Assembly (NCBI RefSeq): GCF_902686445.1
Contig: NC_062214.1
Span: forward strand, 45,951,454-46,015,453
DNA length: 64,000 bases
Direction: 5' to 3'
Source: Sciurus carolinensis
Taxonomy: Eukaryota; Chordata; Mammalia; Rodentia; Sciuridae
Positions within the stretch are counted from its first letter, which is position 1. The number at the start of each line of letters is the position of its first letter. Under the pieces are notes generated by a model. That model made no database searches and was not told the DNA's origin. It saw only the letters and a program-made list of their open reading frames with translations. A program made the translations under genes and the position numbers. This document shows positions 10,981 through 23,110 of the stretch, piece by piece.

Positions 10981-11434
10981 TTGACGAATAACGCGGGTCC
11001 GGGTTGGCGCCGTACCATCCGGTGGCCGCGGCGGCCGCACCGCCCCGCATGCCGTCCGTATAGGAGGGCAGCTCGCCCATGTTGCCCAGGCCACCGTTGC
11101 AGTAGCCGCCCATGGCGCTGTGCGGGAACTGCGAGACCCCCGGCGGCATGTGGTAGGTGGCGGCCGCGGCGGCGGCCGCCGCTGCTGCTGCCGCCGCGGC
11201 CGCCGCGTTGTGGCCTGCCATGGCGTGAGGCGGCTGCATGCCCGCCACGGCCGCCGCCTGCGAGGAGGGGCCGGGCGGCGGCGCGCGGTAGGCGGCGGCC
11301 GCGGCCCCCAGGGGCGCCCCCAGGCCGGGCGGCGCGCCGTCCATGGCACCGCCGAACTTCTTGTAGTTCTCCTCGATGGGGCTCAGGATGTCGGACACGG
11401 AGAAGGGCGTCGTGTGCTTGGGGCTCAACGACAT
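10981..11434 (-). CDS. NKX2-4: NKX2-4 exon 1: TN motif and polyalanine
   Basis: First coding exon, residues 1-151 plus the first base of codon 152. The chosen start gives [20 protein letters not shown], the family N-terminus with the TN/EH1-type repression motif (about residues 9-21). An in-frame ATG 26 codons upstream is rejected because what it adds is GC-skewed and unlike the family. Next come an Ala/Pro-rich region, 16 consecutive alanines at 77-92 encoded by mixed GCN codons, and the conserved [15 protein letters not shown] and [13 protein letters not shown] blocks. The total of 356 residues is close to the human protein. Confidence 0.95.
11162..11212 (-). repeat. NKX2-4: Polyalanine-coding GCN tract in NKX2-4
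   Basis: Sixteen consecutive alanine codons between Asn76 and Thr93, using GCG, GCC and GCA rather than one pure triplet. The mixed codons argue for stability and for unequal crossing-over, not slippage, as the source of length change. Confidence 0.85.
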
Positions 11435-11660
11435 GGCTCGGCGGACGGCCAGGTAGGGGGGCCCGGGGGCGGGCGCGGGCGGGACGCGGCGGCCGCTCGT
11501 CGCCGCCGCCACCTCGGCCGCGGCGGCAGCGCCTGTGAAGAGTAGTCGGCGGCGCAGCGAGCCCCCGGAGCTGCAGGATCTGGGGTTTATTTTAGTCCGG
11601 CGCCAGGTTTACGACAGACTCGGGGGGCGGAGCAACATCCCAAACGAGCAAACAATGGTC
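11435..11660 (-). promoter_or_regulatory. NKX2-4: NKX2-4 5' UTR and candidate core promoter
   Basis: Immediately upstream of the ATG. On the minus strand there is an AT-rich CTAAAATAAA element (11586-11595) that could act as a TATA-like box, a GC box (plus GGGGGGCGGA near 11623-11632) and a SOX-type AACAATGG (11651-11658, plus strand). The start site cannot be fixed; about 11560 would fit the TATA-like box. Confidence 0.45.
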
Positions 11661-14600
11661 ATTGACATCTTTTTCTCTCGTTCCCCACTCCCCATAACGG
11701 AGGCAAAAAAGGTAAGGGGACAGTTGGGTGTTTCTTGAAAAGATCACCCCCCTTTGCTTTCTCCATCCTTGGCGCCTCTGTCCGCGCCAGTTACCCCAGC
11801 ACCAGAAATAGAAGCGGGTGTTGAGGCTAGACGTGAAGGACTCCACACTTGTCCTCATCCAGACCCAAGTTTTCCTAAAGTGACTTAACTGCAAAGTCCA
11901 GTATAACTGGGGAGGGGGCAATGTTCTGCTAAGTTTGGGAGGGGGCGGTTTTCAGGGCTTGCCTCTTCCTTTCTAGCGACCAGCCCCTTAGTTGCTCCAT
12001 CATCTAAAGTGTTAAAAAAAAAAAAAAAAAGAAGGCTCTTGGGTCCCACCACGAGAGCGCATAAAGAGAAGAGATACAATGACCATCCTCTGCCATTGTA
12101 GGGCTCCCTAATTTATGCATCTTTAGATCCTTAAGCATCATTTTGTGGGCAACCGAACAGACACTTTCCAAATTAGCTCAAAGTATCCAAGTCCAAAGAA
12201 GAGTGAAAACACAGACACTGACAAATACAAAGATGCTAACTTGTAAGTATTGTGTTTTTACTCTGTGTGGATGGAGGTTGAACAAGGGATAGAGGGCACC
12301 TTTTTTTTTTTTTTTTTTTTTTTTCTAAAATGTTTCACGGTCAGTTTTCCATCTGTAAAGTTTTTGTTGTTGTTGTTGTTTGTTTGTTTTCACTGTTCTT
12401 TCCCTTTGTTCCTCCCTCTCTTACTCCTCACCCCTATAGAATTTATTCTATGACTACACTAATCAAAAAAAAGTCTTAAATATTTCTAGTTGTACGCAAT
12501 GAGTCTTTTTATTGTTAGAAAAAATAACCTATTCAAGAAATATGAAAATGCAGAGATCAGGTGAAAATAGTTTTTCTTGAAAAATGCAAAACCACAGATA
12601 AGCTGATTAGAACATTTTGTTTTGTCATCTTTTGGTTTGCAAATTTACCTGCATGGCAAAGAAGAACTTAGACGTTATGAATTCTCCACTAAATACTGAA
12701 CAATACAAAGAATAAAACAAAGAAGTGTGCAAAACATATTGACTGGATTTTGAAAACAGTCTTGCAATTAAAAAAAAAAAACATGATAACAGGGAAATGA
12801 AGATACAATTTTAAGTTTTCCTGGAGATTGAGGTAGGAAAAAGAAAAGCAAGGAGAATGCTTTTGTAAGTAAGATTTTGTGTGTGTGTGTTTTAAAAAAG
12901 AAGGAAAGGATATGTGAAAACAATCAAAGGTTAACCTGATAGCACACATCTTGAAGGCAAGAACAATGTTACATATTGCTTTTTCTGTTTGGTTTTGGCC
13001 TGAGGTTGGAATCTCCTTCCTGGTTTTTTCTTATTTTTTTAAATCATTGTTCTGCTCATTTCAGTGTACTTTGGCAAAGAATATGCCCCATTTCTAGGGG
13101 AGAAAAAGCCAGATGGTCATCAATGGGAAGAAAGTGCAACTAGATGAGTGTTTAGAGTAGTATTTATAAGTGCATAGTAAAGAACAAAATTCAGGGTTAC
13201 ACAAGTTATTTACAGACATCAGTTATTGACTTAGCAAGATTGTTATTGCTACAGTTTTTAATGTGATGCTACTTTTACAGGTCTTCCCTGAACTTGAAAC
13301 ACCTGGGCTAGGTCTTCATCTTCACCTGTACAGGAATTGCCTACTTATTTTTCCTTAATTAATAATATACAAAGAAGCCTTTATTTATGTATTTAAGCAA
13401 ATACTGGGATCCTTCTGAAAACTCCAGCTTGGCTTTTAAGTTTTTGTTTTAAATTCATATTGCTTATATTTATTACTTAAATAAAAATAATAGAAAGTTA
13501 TTTTAAACTTTCATCAAAGAAAAGGTAAGTAAAAATACTTGTTTTGTAACATCGGTGAATATAAAAGTCACCTTGTAAACCATTATATTTTATTTTTCAA
13601 GTCTAAACGTATTTAAGAAATGAAATTATTATCTTCAATTCCATGTTGATTTATTGTCCAAATTGAAAAGGTATTTACAAATTTTCTAAATTAATATTAT
13701 TTACCCTGTTTTCAGGCCATACGTTTCATCTCACATTATTTATAGGACTTCAATATAGCAATTTACAAGTGATGACACTACAAGTTTTGCTTATTTTTCT
13801 TTTTAACAGTATTGGGTCCTATTATAAGTGCATTAACATCTGTTAGGCTCCCATCTTTAAATAAAAAAGCACTTTATTATATTTGAAGGATCTCTGCAAA
13901 GAGTCACTTTCTGGCTGCTTAGGAATACAGTGAACCAAATAGTACTTCCGCATTGGAGGTGAATAGTTCTGGGGGAACAAAATTTACAATCTTGAATGTT
14001 TCTTCCTATGACTTATTTGTATCTATGGAAATTACATGCTTTCATCTGTCAATACTATTTGGATGAGTACAAATGGATGAGTACAGATGATTTTAAATAG
14101 ATATAGTTTGGAGATGTATATTTAGAGACAAAACAATTTGATATTCCATTGAAGCTTTTTATCAAATTAATTTCATCAGATTATTGTCTGCCCAAATTCT
14201 GAATGGAAATTTATACTTAGGGTTTTAAAATACTTTTGACTAAATTGAATTTCACAGGAAACATATTTCTCAGGAATGTTTTCTTGGTGTTTCCCTCTTG
14301 CCCCCTTAAAAACAATGCTGGCACTCATAAAAAGAAAAGAAAAGAAAAGAAAAAAAGCCAATACTCTGAAAGGGAATACAGTAAAAAGAGAAGGCTCCTC
14401 TCCCCTCCACCCTCCCGCCCTCCCTTTTCCCCTTCTCACACTAAATGTTACCTGTTTCTTCTGGGATTGTTTGATACCTTGCTTTTTTCATAGTTAGGTT
14501 ATTGTGGTTTCACACTTCACACTTAACACTGAAAATTTGGTAAGAGAGCCTGTGGCAGATAAATTTTTCCTAGATAAAAAGATTCAGTGGCCTTTCTTGG

Positions 14601-16690
14601 CCTCTTGACTAAAATGTGGTATTTATTGAAAACTTCTGATGTATTAATTAACCTTAGGAACAAAAACATTAGGCAAAGAAATTCTGAAAAAGGTGCCCTT
14701 CCCAGAGTTTAGATTTGCTGTTGTCATCTCAGCACAAGGGAACCTGGGAGGAGCCCAGAAACCTTCTGATAGATCCTCTTTGAAGTGGAGGTCCAGATCA
14801 GTGCTGAGAGGGAAAATTTGTCTTTCTAGAGTAGCAGATAGATTGCCAGTGGGTCCTGAATTTCCTCATCAGTGTTAACTGTGTTTGAAAATATAACTCA
14901 GCTAGATACTCAAGAGTGCCTTTTAGAATTGAGACCCTTGCTGCATTTGGGGTTAGTTTAAAATAGTTGTGAAATAATTCAATTAATGAAATTTTCATGT
15001 TGTAGTTTTAAATTATCATCTTTACAATTAAGAAGGAATAGAGATTCATGTCAAAGACACGACTATTTTGTGGTAAAATTGGAGATTATAAGGAGAAAAC
15101 AAAACTGCCAAGGAGCTGAAATATAATGTTTTAAAAAATTTGCTAATTTCATCAGTTTCTGAAATCAGGTTACTCTTCCCCACCTTTTTAGTGCACCTAA
15201 ATACTTTTTGTTTTCAGTGTTTATTTCAATTATTTTAAATTTATTTTGAAAATGTTATGCTTATGTTAATATGACTATTTCTCTATGTACATTAATCTTC
15301 ACATTTTCTTCACAAAATGCAAAATCCTTGCAATTTAACTACTCTTGAAAATATTTTGACTCATTCTTTCCTAAGATTCAGATGTTTTAGATTGAAAGTA
15401 GTTTTCTGTGTTCTGAATGTATTTTAAATTGGCTCAATTATTAGTAAAACCTAAGGCTAAATAATAGGTGTTAAAGACATTATCCTTGTCCAAATCATCA
15501 TAATAATGAAGTCCAATTAAATGATTCCTAAAAACAAAAAAGAATCCAACCCAAACAAAACAAGAAACCTTCCCTTTTACAGGCAAGCTATAATTTTAGT
15601 TTTTATGTTCATGGCAGAAAATAACATTGGGTTGTAACAGGGAATAAATATGAAAATTGTCCAGTATATTACAATTCTCTCATCCTAGAATTGTAAGCTT
15701 GAAATTTGATTTTTTTTTTTGTATCTTAGAGTAAGTGATACATGATATGGAAAAAACAATGACACCTTTGAAACATAACTTTTATTTCTAAATAACATGT
15801 TCACTTGTGTATCTTGTTTACATATTTCCATTGAACAATATCTTTGACATCTTTTACATGTTTTAGAAAGTCACTACTTTTTTATAAGAATAAAGAATCC
15901 TTTGACTTTTAAGCAAAATCATAAAATCATATTTTTATGTACTGTTCTGAGGAGCTAGTTATTTAAATGTTCTACCCTTTCACCACACATTGATTAGAAT
16001 TACTATGTAGAACTTCTTAAAAATATACTTTTATAATGTTTTTCTTACATGCTATCAATTTTTCCAAATTTAAGAGGTTGTATCTAGCATTTAGTGCTTT
16101 TAGTGTAAAATCTTTTTCTCTACCATGTCTTATTAAAGATGTATTGCCTTACATTTGCAAATTAAATTGTAATTATCAAGGAAGGTATCAACTTTTACAT
16201 GAGAACTAGGTAATTAAGTTATTTATTGCCATCACTCTTTTGAAAGAGAACTCTAATTTTTGATATTTTGGCAAATTTTATTATTAGGTTATTGAAGTTA
16301 TTAGGTTATTAGGTTAATAAAATTGCACCATGTACATTTTAAAAGAAATAGGTAGAACAGTATTATTAGAGAATAATTTGTCCAATTTTGCCCTTTTTAT
16401 GTATTGCTAATGTTGAGGTGATATTTAACATATATAGAGTTTTACATATATATAGATATATGTAGATAGATATAGATATCAGTCTGAATTCTAGGTTGAG
16501 AACTGTGCTTAAAAGGAAGCAATAAGCTAGTGTTCACCTCATAAATCAGTAGCAGTTTTAGTAGATTTTAAGCGATTTAATTACTGGCTCAATAATTTAC
16601 ATTACAAAACCTAACATGAAACAACTTAATTGCTCTGTTCTATCTATGAGCATTACACGAATACTCTGATTTATAAAAGTTTCCTTATTA
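11661..16690. other. Repeat-poor AT-rich upstream flank of NKX2-4
   Basis: Five kilobases with no clear SINE, L1 or LTR except short homopolymers (poly(A) at 12014, poly(T) at 12301, GTT repeats at 12366). Composition is AT-rich with many homeodomain-type ATTA cores. This fits conserved regulatory DNA beside a developmental gene, but conservation cannot be seen from one sequence. Confidence 0.5.
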
Positions 16691-16707
16691 GAGTTCCTAA
16701 AAAAATA

Positions 16708-16792
<85 letters not shown>
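16708..16792. repeat. Compound TG/GA microsatellite
   Basis: About 17 TG units followed directly by about 25 GA units, with a sharp switch near 16742. A degenerate ID-like SINE on the minus strand follows at the right. Confidence 0.95.
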
Positions 16793-16794
<2 letters not shown>

Positions 16795-16831
16795 ATGAGA
16801 ATGAATATGAATGTGTGGTGGCGGAGAGGGA

Positions 16832-16896
16832 GAGTGGTGCTGCCAATGGAACCCTGGGCTTTGGGTATGCTAGGCAAATGCCCTGTACCCCCAGCA
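16832..16896 (-). mobile_element. Degenerate ID SINE
   Basis: The minus strand reads GTGCTGGGGGTACAGGGCATTTG... to CCAGGGTTCCATTGGCAGCA, an eroded ID element with a recognisable B box. Its 3' end faces the TG/GA microsatellite. Confidence 0.55.
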
Positions 16897-16969
16897 CAAA
16901 AAGATTCTTACACCACTTCATCAAATGGAATTGAAAATTTTTGCCCTAAAATATCCAGTTTGTGAAGTA

Positions 16970-18420
16970 ATATAGTAATCGGTCCTGACCTTTAAGCAAA
17001 TCTGGTGTTTATTGTAAAGTTTTTGCAGATGAAATGCTAGATATAAAAGACAATTTGATCTTGTCACAGTGTAGGGATTTATGTAGTAATAATACTGAAA
17101 AGGTGATTTGAACTAGTTTTTGCTTTTAGGTAACATTGGAAATTTCACTTAAGTGCCATAAAGCACAGGTCATTGGAATTCAGCCCAAAATACCATGCCA
17201 GAGAAATGAGAATTGCTGGAAAAAAAACTATGCTAGCTTAAATGAAAGCAGTTTATCGTTAGTTTGAAATATGTCTTTAAAAACATATAATTATTTCATA
17301 AAAGAAAAGCAAAACATTTGAAATAGATTGCCTCTTCCAAAATAGGTTTTTAAAAAAACTAAATCATAAAATGACAAAACTTGATGAAAATAATTTTTTT
17401 AAAATTATACAATAAAGGAGAATAAATTAGAAGTTTTAATCTTAGTAATCTTATGAATCTTAGTAATCTTAGTAATCTTATGAAGTTAACTTTAATGATC
17501 TAAATAAATGTTAAACTGTGAAGTGTATATTAAGATTGAATGTTACACATACATTTTTCTAAGATTTGGATAATGTAATAATTTATGAGAAATATTTTAA
17601 TACATTCTTTATATATTTACCATTATAAACATATGAACATAAAATATTTTGAAAGATTTGAAAGGAAAACATTTCACATAAAGTTTTGCTTTTCTGTAAA
17701 TAGTCTGGTATGTATGTACTCTAGAGTTGATTCTCTTAAGTGCAATATTTCTTTAGGATAATCAGTGGTAGTTCATATATGATTGAGCTACTATTGGCAG
17801 ACTGCCTTGACAGCTTTTACTAACAATTTGCAGAGATTAAAAGGGCAGTGGAAATGGTGGTTTAGAAATTGCTTTCTAAAGACACTGGAGGATCAAAGGG
17901 AAACCTGGGGTTTCCAATGCTCTCTGAAATCATCTTTATATAAAACCCAGTTTAGTAGGTGCAAGTGTCATTTAAATGCTCTGCTCGTGAAAAAAATATT
18001 CATGCAGCCAAATAAATGATTTGGTCATGGATCCTAAATGAACAAATTGGGCAATGTCATAAAGAGAATTAGAGAATATTCTGTATCTTCAGCTTATGAT
18101 TGTGTGATTGTACTTAACTCCATAGGTAATCAATGAATAAAGGTAAACACTTACAAAAGTCTAACACTTTTCATACCAGTTATTGCCACTTGAAACTTCC
18201 GATATTTTGCTGTCCTTATAAAGAAAATATATACAAAACAAATATCCAGTTGAATAGTGAGTTTGTAAACTTTTTCCAGATAGCCATCAAAATCATCTAG
18301 CAATGAAATAGTCTCACTAATAATAACTACTTAAAGAGAACATAAATCCTGATCTGTTGAACTTGTAGAAAGGCAGGAAAGCAGCCATACAAAATTCTCT
18401 TGAGATCTAACCGTTCTTTA
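16970..18420. other. AT-rich unique sequence
   Basis: No transposon or coding signal recognised. There are short local repeats of CTTAGTAATCTTA near 17450-17485. Confidence 0.5.
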
Positions 18421-18424
18421 TTCA

Positions 18425-18700
18425 GAATATTTGTGTATTTGAAATTAATGCTGTAGGTAGCATACATGCAGATCTTTGTGGACCACAGGATAAATTTCTA
18501 GAAGTGAAATTTGATCTGAGTGTAAGTTCATTGCACATTTTGATAGAGATTGCCAGTTGCCCTCCAGAAAAGACCATATCAGTTTATTTGTTGCAGTATA
18601 TGACTTTTCTCCTCACATCTTTTTACAAACACTAGATAATCACTAAAAATTTTTGACAGTCTATTTCAGTGTTATATAATAAGCATTTTAGCATCTCTTT
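18425..18700 (-). mobile_element. Old L1 3' fragment
   Basis: Phrases such as GATAAATTTCTAGAAGTGAAATT and GATTGCCAGTTGCCCTCCAGA are typical of the 3' end of old mammalian L1 (L1M) read in antisense. It is diverged and incomplete. Confidence 0.55.
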
Positions 18701-19700
18701 AGCGTTTTCCCATTTACAAAAATACTATTACTCATATAAAACAGCAAAAAGAAAAGATATATAAAATGTGTGTGTGTGTGTGGGGGGGGAAATTCCCTAA
18801 AATAATCTCCAGAAATACCACTATTAAGTATTCACACAAAAAAATTTAGCCTAGAATGCTAATATATTTTCATTTTCATCCTTGTTACTTTTGGAAGAGA
18901 ATAGTATAGTAAAAAGCAATTATGATTTAGAATTAAATGGACTACTGTTGAATCCTGCTTTACCACACTATAAAATTTTGGTGTAACATAAGAATTCTGA
19001 ATTTCATTTTTCTCAACTATAAAAATGTGACAATTAGATGAAATATGTTTGAGATGAAATCATCTATCATAGCAGTTCCATAAAATTTGTTTTATTTCTT
19101 CCTTTCATTCTTTTCTTTATGAGGACAACAAAAAGATATGTTTCCTAAAATACCATGTTTTATTGCAGAAGTTGGTTAGCAGTATGTCAATGGAGATGGC
19201 CAAGAAGTAATGTTAGTACATAAGTGAGTTGGTATCTGCACCTATACAAAGAGTTATTCCTTGGAGTGCTGAGTCATCTTCCCATGATACTCTCTTTCAC
19301 TTAACCTCTTCTTGTCACATAGCATTCTATAGCTAAAATGTTGAAGAATATCCTCCCTGTTGGGAAAACATGAATCTTCAGGTATAAAGAAGCACCTTCA
19401 CTTTTTGGAAGAAAATCAACTGGATAATCTTAAACAGAACAATTCTTTTCTTCCTCTCTTCCTCTTTTGCTTTTTTCCTTTTTTGTTGTACTGAGTATTG
19501 AACCTGCCAGAAATGTTTCTTAAACACATAGTTTTTCTGTGGAAATATCTTGAGAGTTATATCTTGGAGAACCCTAATTGGAGGTGATGAATTTCATAGA
19601 TTCGGGAGTTAGAAGGTAGAAATGGTATTTTAGACAGAAGAACATTTAAAGAGCATGCACAGAAGTAAATAATTTAAATGAATGAACATTTAGTGAATGT
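18701..19700. other. Unassigned AT-rich sequence
   Basis: A short TG run with a G8 stretch at 18767-18788 is the only named feature. Nothing coding is seen. Confidence 0.45.
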
Positions 19701-19707
19701 CTAAGCC

Positions 19708-20216
19708 CATGGTTTAGGTATGAGTTTGACCCCCAAGTTCATGTGCTAGAAGCTTGGTTCCAATGTATTGATATTGAGAGGTAATGGAGCCTTTAGAAGC
19801 TGGGGGCAAGAACTGGGGATGTAGCTAAGCTGCAGAGTGCTTCCCTAACGTGTACAAGGCCCTGGGTTCAGTGACCAGCTCTGGAAAAATAAAAACTGAG
19901 ACCTAGTAGGATGTAGTTAGGTCATTTGAAAACCTGTTCTTGGAAGGGATCAATGTAGTTCTCTTAGGATCTCATTTAGATCTTATCAGAGTGGGTTGTT
20001 ATAAAGCAAGGTCACCCCACATTCTTGGCCTCATCTGCATATGGCAGTTTCCTTGCCATGTTGTAATACAACCAAGGGGGCCCTTACAGAGGCCAAACAA
20101 ATCAAACACTTGATCTTGGATGTCCAGCCTCCAAAACGGAACTAAATAAACCTCTCTTCTTTATGAGTGTTTAGCTTCAGTTATTTTGTTATAGCAACAG
20201 AAAATGGACTAACACA
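19708..20216 (+). mobile_element. MaLR-type LTR, old, with ID insertion
   Basis: Starts near ATGGTTTAGGTATGAGTTTGACCCCCAAG and ends AATAAACCTCTC...ATAGCAACAGAAAATGGACTAACACA, the usual 3' signature of MaLR/ERVL LTRs. The AATAAA polyadenylation hexamer lies about 70 bases from the end. An ID element interrupts it at 19811-19894. Confidence 0.6.
19811..19894 (+). mobile_element. ID SINE inside an LTR
   Basis: AACTGGGGATGTAGCTAAGC, then a degraded B box (GGTTCAGTGACC) and a short A-rich tail. Confidence 0.75.
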
Positions 20217-21385
20217 TTTATCATATACCAAATCTTGGACTTGGCAATAGCAAATTGTTACATGTGACTGGAGCACAAGATGCAAATTGAGAATCAATGG
20301 GAGATGGGATTGGAAAGATTGGCAGGAGCCATATGATGAAGAATTGTGTATAATGTTAAATAACTTGAACTTTACCACAAAGAGCAACAAGACTGGATTT
20401 ATGTTTTGTAAAATCATACTGGTGTCAGTGTAGAGAATGAATTAGGAATATTAATACTGGAGGAAGAACATCCATTTAGGATTTTATTATAAAAATCCAT
20501 GCAAGAAATGAGTGACAACCATGAGAATGAAGAAGGAATGTGATAGATACCCAAGGGATGGGATTATATAGGTCTAAAAGCTTAGGAAAATGAATCTCTC
20601 CCTTTTATTACCATTTAACAATTTTTATTCTCTATAACCCCAAGTAGAAATTTAGGCCACTGGTTTGCTTTTAAACCCATGTTATAATATTCACAACTGG
20701 TTTTGGTTGATGATTGCAGGAAACTAACTTGAAGTAATTCACATGAAAAGAGGTATGCATTTGAATGCTACTGGGACTAGTCTCATAGACCAGAGAAGTG
20801 TAAACTTGCAACTGCGTGTCAGGAATGAATGGAATTAGACTCAGATGCCACTAACATATTTGTCTCCTAATTATCTCTCTAGATGTTGGTATCATTTCTT
20901 CACTTTAAATGGCTTTTCTCTTTGTGGCAAGAAGCAGGGCTAGCAACCCATTCTGTGTGCCCTTCTTAGAGTGGCTTCTACTCTAATCCTATAATGGACT
21001 GTTTGTCTCAGCTTGGAACAAGGGCTCACCCCTGTGGCCACAGTTCTGTGATAGTCAACTACCTGAAGTATTGGTTTGAAGATATGTGTGTATTTGAGAG
21101 AGGATGGTTAGAGAACAACTCCCCAAAAAGGGCAGGGGCAGAATAGACAAAATGAAACATAACTGCCATACCTCTGTTGTCATATCCAGTGGATTTTCAT
21201 TCAGTGCACTTTCCTTTGATTTGTCTGCTATCACTGCTCCTTACTATCTTTCCTTTCTGAAAAACTTTGTCTTCTTTTACTATTTCCCCTTCTACTTTAT
21301 GTCTATGGTATGATTCCTTTATTGACTCCAGGTCCTTTTCTTGCTTCTCTCAGTGAATGATGTTCAAAATTCTGATATTCTGATC
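20217..21385. other. Unassigned intergenic DNA
   Basis: No coding or clear transposon signal. Part of 20220-20560 has the composition of an old, unclassified interspersed repeat. Confidence 0.4.
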
Positions 21386-21398
21386 AGATCTCAAACTT

Positions 21399-21479
21399 TG
21401 ATGGTGGGAGTGCGGAGAATTGAACTTTGAGGCTCTTGCATGCTAAGCATGCTATCACTGAAGTTCACCCCCAACTCCT
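21399..21479 (-). mobile_element. ID SINE with 13-bp TSD
   Basis: Minus-strand ID, diverged, with a perfect target duplication AGATCTCAAACTT at 21386-21398 and 21480-21492 marking both ends. Confidence 0.8.
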
Positions 21480-21847
21480 AGATCTCAAACTTGTAGTTCA
21501 CTGCTACCACTGTGTCCCACAGTTTTTGGATGCTCTTTTGTTTTGTTTTTCATTCTTTTTTCCTCTTTTCATTTCCACTAGGGAAATTTCTACTGTCATC
21601 TCTTCAAACCCCTGAGTGGTTTTGATTTATAGCATTTCCTTTTGATTCTTTTAATTTCCATCTCTGCTTACATTGACCATGTGTTCTTGCATGTTGTCTA
21701 TTTTTTTCCATTAGAGTCCTTAACATATAATTATTTAAAATCCCCTGCTAGATATTTCCAAAATTTGCACCATATGTAAATCTGGTTCTAGTATTTCCTT
21801 TGTCTTTTAGGATGGGCCTCCTTCTTGTCTTCTTTCGGGGGAAGGGA

Positions 21848-22023
21848 TTATGCTGGGGATTGAACCCATGGGTTCTTTACTACTAAGCTATATATTTCCA
21901 GCCCTTTTTATTTTTCATTTTGAGTTAGGGACTTACCAGGTCGACAAGGCTGGCCTCAAATTTGTGATTGTCCTGCCCCAGCCTCCTGAGTAACTAATAT
22001 TATTGGCATGTGCTGCCATACCC
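21848..22023 (-). mobile_element. B1-ID composite SINE
   Basis: An ID half (GCTGGGGATTGAACCCATGG) joined to a 7SL-derived B1 half (TTTGAGTTAGGGACTTACC..., GCCTCCTGAGTAACT), both read on the minus strand. This fusion is characteristic of squirrel-type rodent genomes. Confidence 0.8.
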
Positions 22024-22253
22024 TCTTTCTTCCCTTTTAATTGTTTGATTAAAAGTCAAACATTATGTGTCAGGTAGTAGAAACTGAGGTAGATCATTAA
22101 AGTGAAGTTTGTATGTTAATCTACCAAGGAGTTGGACTGTTTTGAATGTTTTCTATAGTTGCAGGTGCCTGAGGCTTCAGTCTTCTTTAGTGTCCTACTT
22201 TTGTCTCTCCCATTGTTTGTGGGCTCCTTAAAGAGCTCTTTGGAATGGAGTAT

Positions 22254-22505
22254 GGCCAGGCGTGGTGGTGCACACCTGTAATTCCAGCAGCTCGGGAGTC
22301 TGACATAGGACAATAGTGAATTCAAAGCCAGCCTCAGCAATTTAAGGAGGTCCTAAGCAACTCAGCAAAACTCTGTCTCTAAATAAAACATAAAAAAAGG
22401 TCTGGGGTTGTGGCTCAGTGGTTAAGTGTTCCTGGGTTCAATCCCCAGTACCACAAAAAAAAAAAAAAAAAAAAGGTTTATGTCGCTGGGTTCCAACCCT
22501 GGTAC

Positions 22506-22534
<29 letters not shown>
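22254..22534 (+). mobile_element. B1-ID composite SINE with doubled 3' end
   Basis: A complete B1 half (GGCCAGGCGTGGTGGTGCAC) followed by an ID half (TGGCTCAGTGGTTAAG..., GGTTCAATCCCCAGTACC) and an A-tail. A second short copy of the B-box end (GCTGGGTTCCAACCCTGGTA) then carries a second A-tail of about 31 A. Confidence 0.85.
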
Positions 22535-22537
<3 letters not shown>

Positions 22538-22729
22538 TTTGCTGTGTCTTGTATTCCTTTCAGCTAAAATCCACTGTTATGCTAATGCCCTTTTGGGTAA
22601 TAGTAAAATATGGCTGATTCTATAGTCTCATGAGAATACAGAAACCTTAATTTTATGATTAAGATTAAGAATTTTATAATATTGTGATTTTATGATTGTA
22701 GAACTCTTACTTAAATGATCATGTTTATG

Positions 22730-22858
22730 GGCTGGGGCTGTAGCTCATTGGCAGAGTGCTTGCCACTCAGTGGAAGAGTGTGAGGCACTGAGTTTGATCC
22801 TTAGCACTGTATAAAAATAAATACATGAATAAATAAAAGATTATGTCCATCTACAATT
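22730..22858 (+). mobile_element. ID SINE
   Basis: GGGCTGGGGCTGTAGCTCAT, a short internal duplication (CAGTGGAAGAGTGTGAGG), a degraded B box and an AATAAATA-type tail. Confidence 0.8.
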
Positions 22859-23110
22859 AAAAGTATTTTTTTAAAAATGAAAGAACTTTTTTTTTGTATT
22901 TAAGAAAAAGTATTTTTTTTATTGTAAACAACTGGGATACATGTTGTTTCTCTGTTTGTACATGGTGTAAAGGCATACCATTTGTGTAATCATAAATTTA
23001 CATAGGGTAATGTTGTTTGATTCATTCTGTTATTTTTTCCCTTCCCTGCTACCCCTCCCACCCCTCTTTTCACTCTATACAGTCCTTCCTTCCTCCATTC
23101 CTGCCCCCCT

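Larger units (their letters stand above)
10045..11640. promoter_or_regulatory. NKX2-4: CpG island over NKX2-4
   Basis: Dense CpG from the stop codon to just upstream of the gene, covering both exons and the intron. Gene-wide CpG islands are typical of Polycomb-regulated homeobox genes. Confidence 0.85.

Noticed and set aside
10042..11434. Identification as NKX2-1
   Set aside because: The homeodomain is nearly shared, but the N-terminal spacer, the C-terminal [14 protein letters not shown] stretch, the absence of the Gln/His-rich tail and the XRN2 neighbour all point to NKX2-4.
11435..11512. Upstream in-frame ATG extending NKX2-4 by 26 residues
   Set aside because: The extension is GC-skewed and unlike the family, whose proteins begin [10 protein letters not shown] or similar.
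10387..11538. Plus-strand 383-residue frame over NKX2-4
   Set aside because: Antisense shadow of a CpG-rich coding region; composition is Arg/Pro/Ala-skewed with no domain, and the minus strand encodes a full homeobox gene.
16671..16934. Frames of Cys-Val or Ser-Leu repeats
   Set aside because: Translations of the TG/GA microsatellite.
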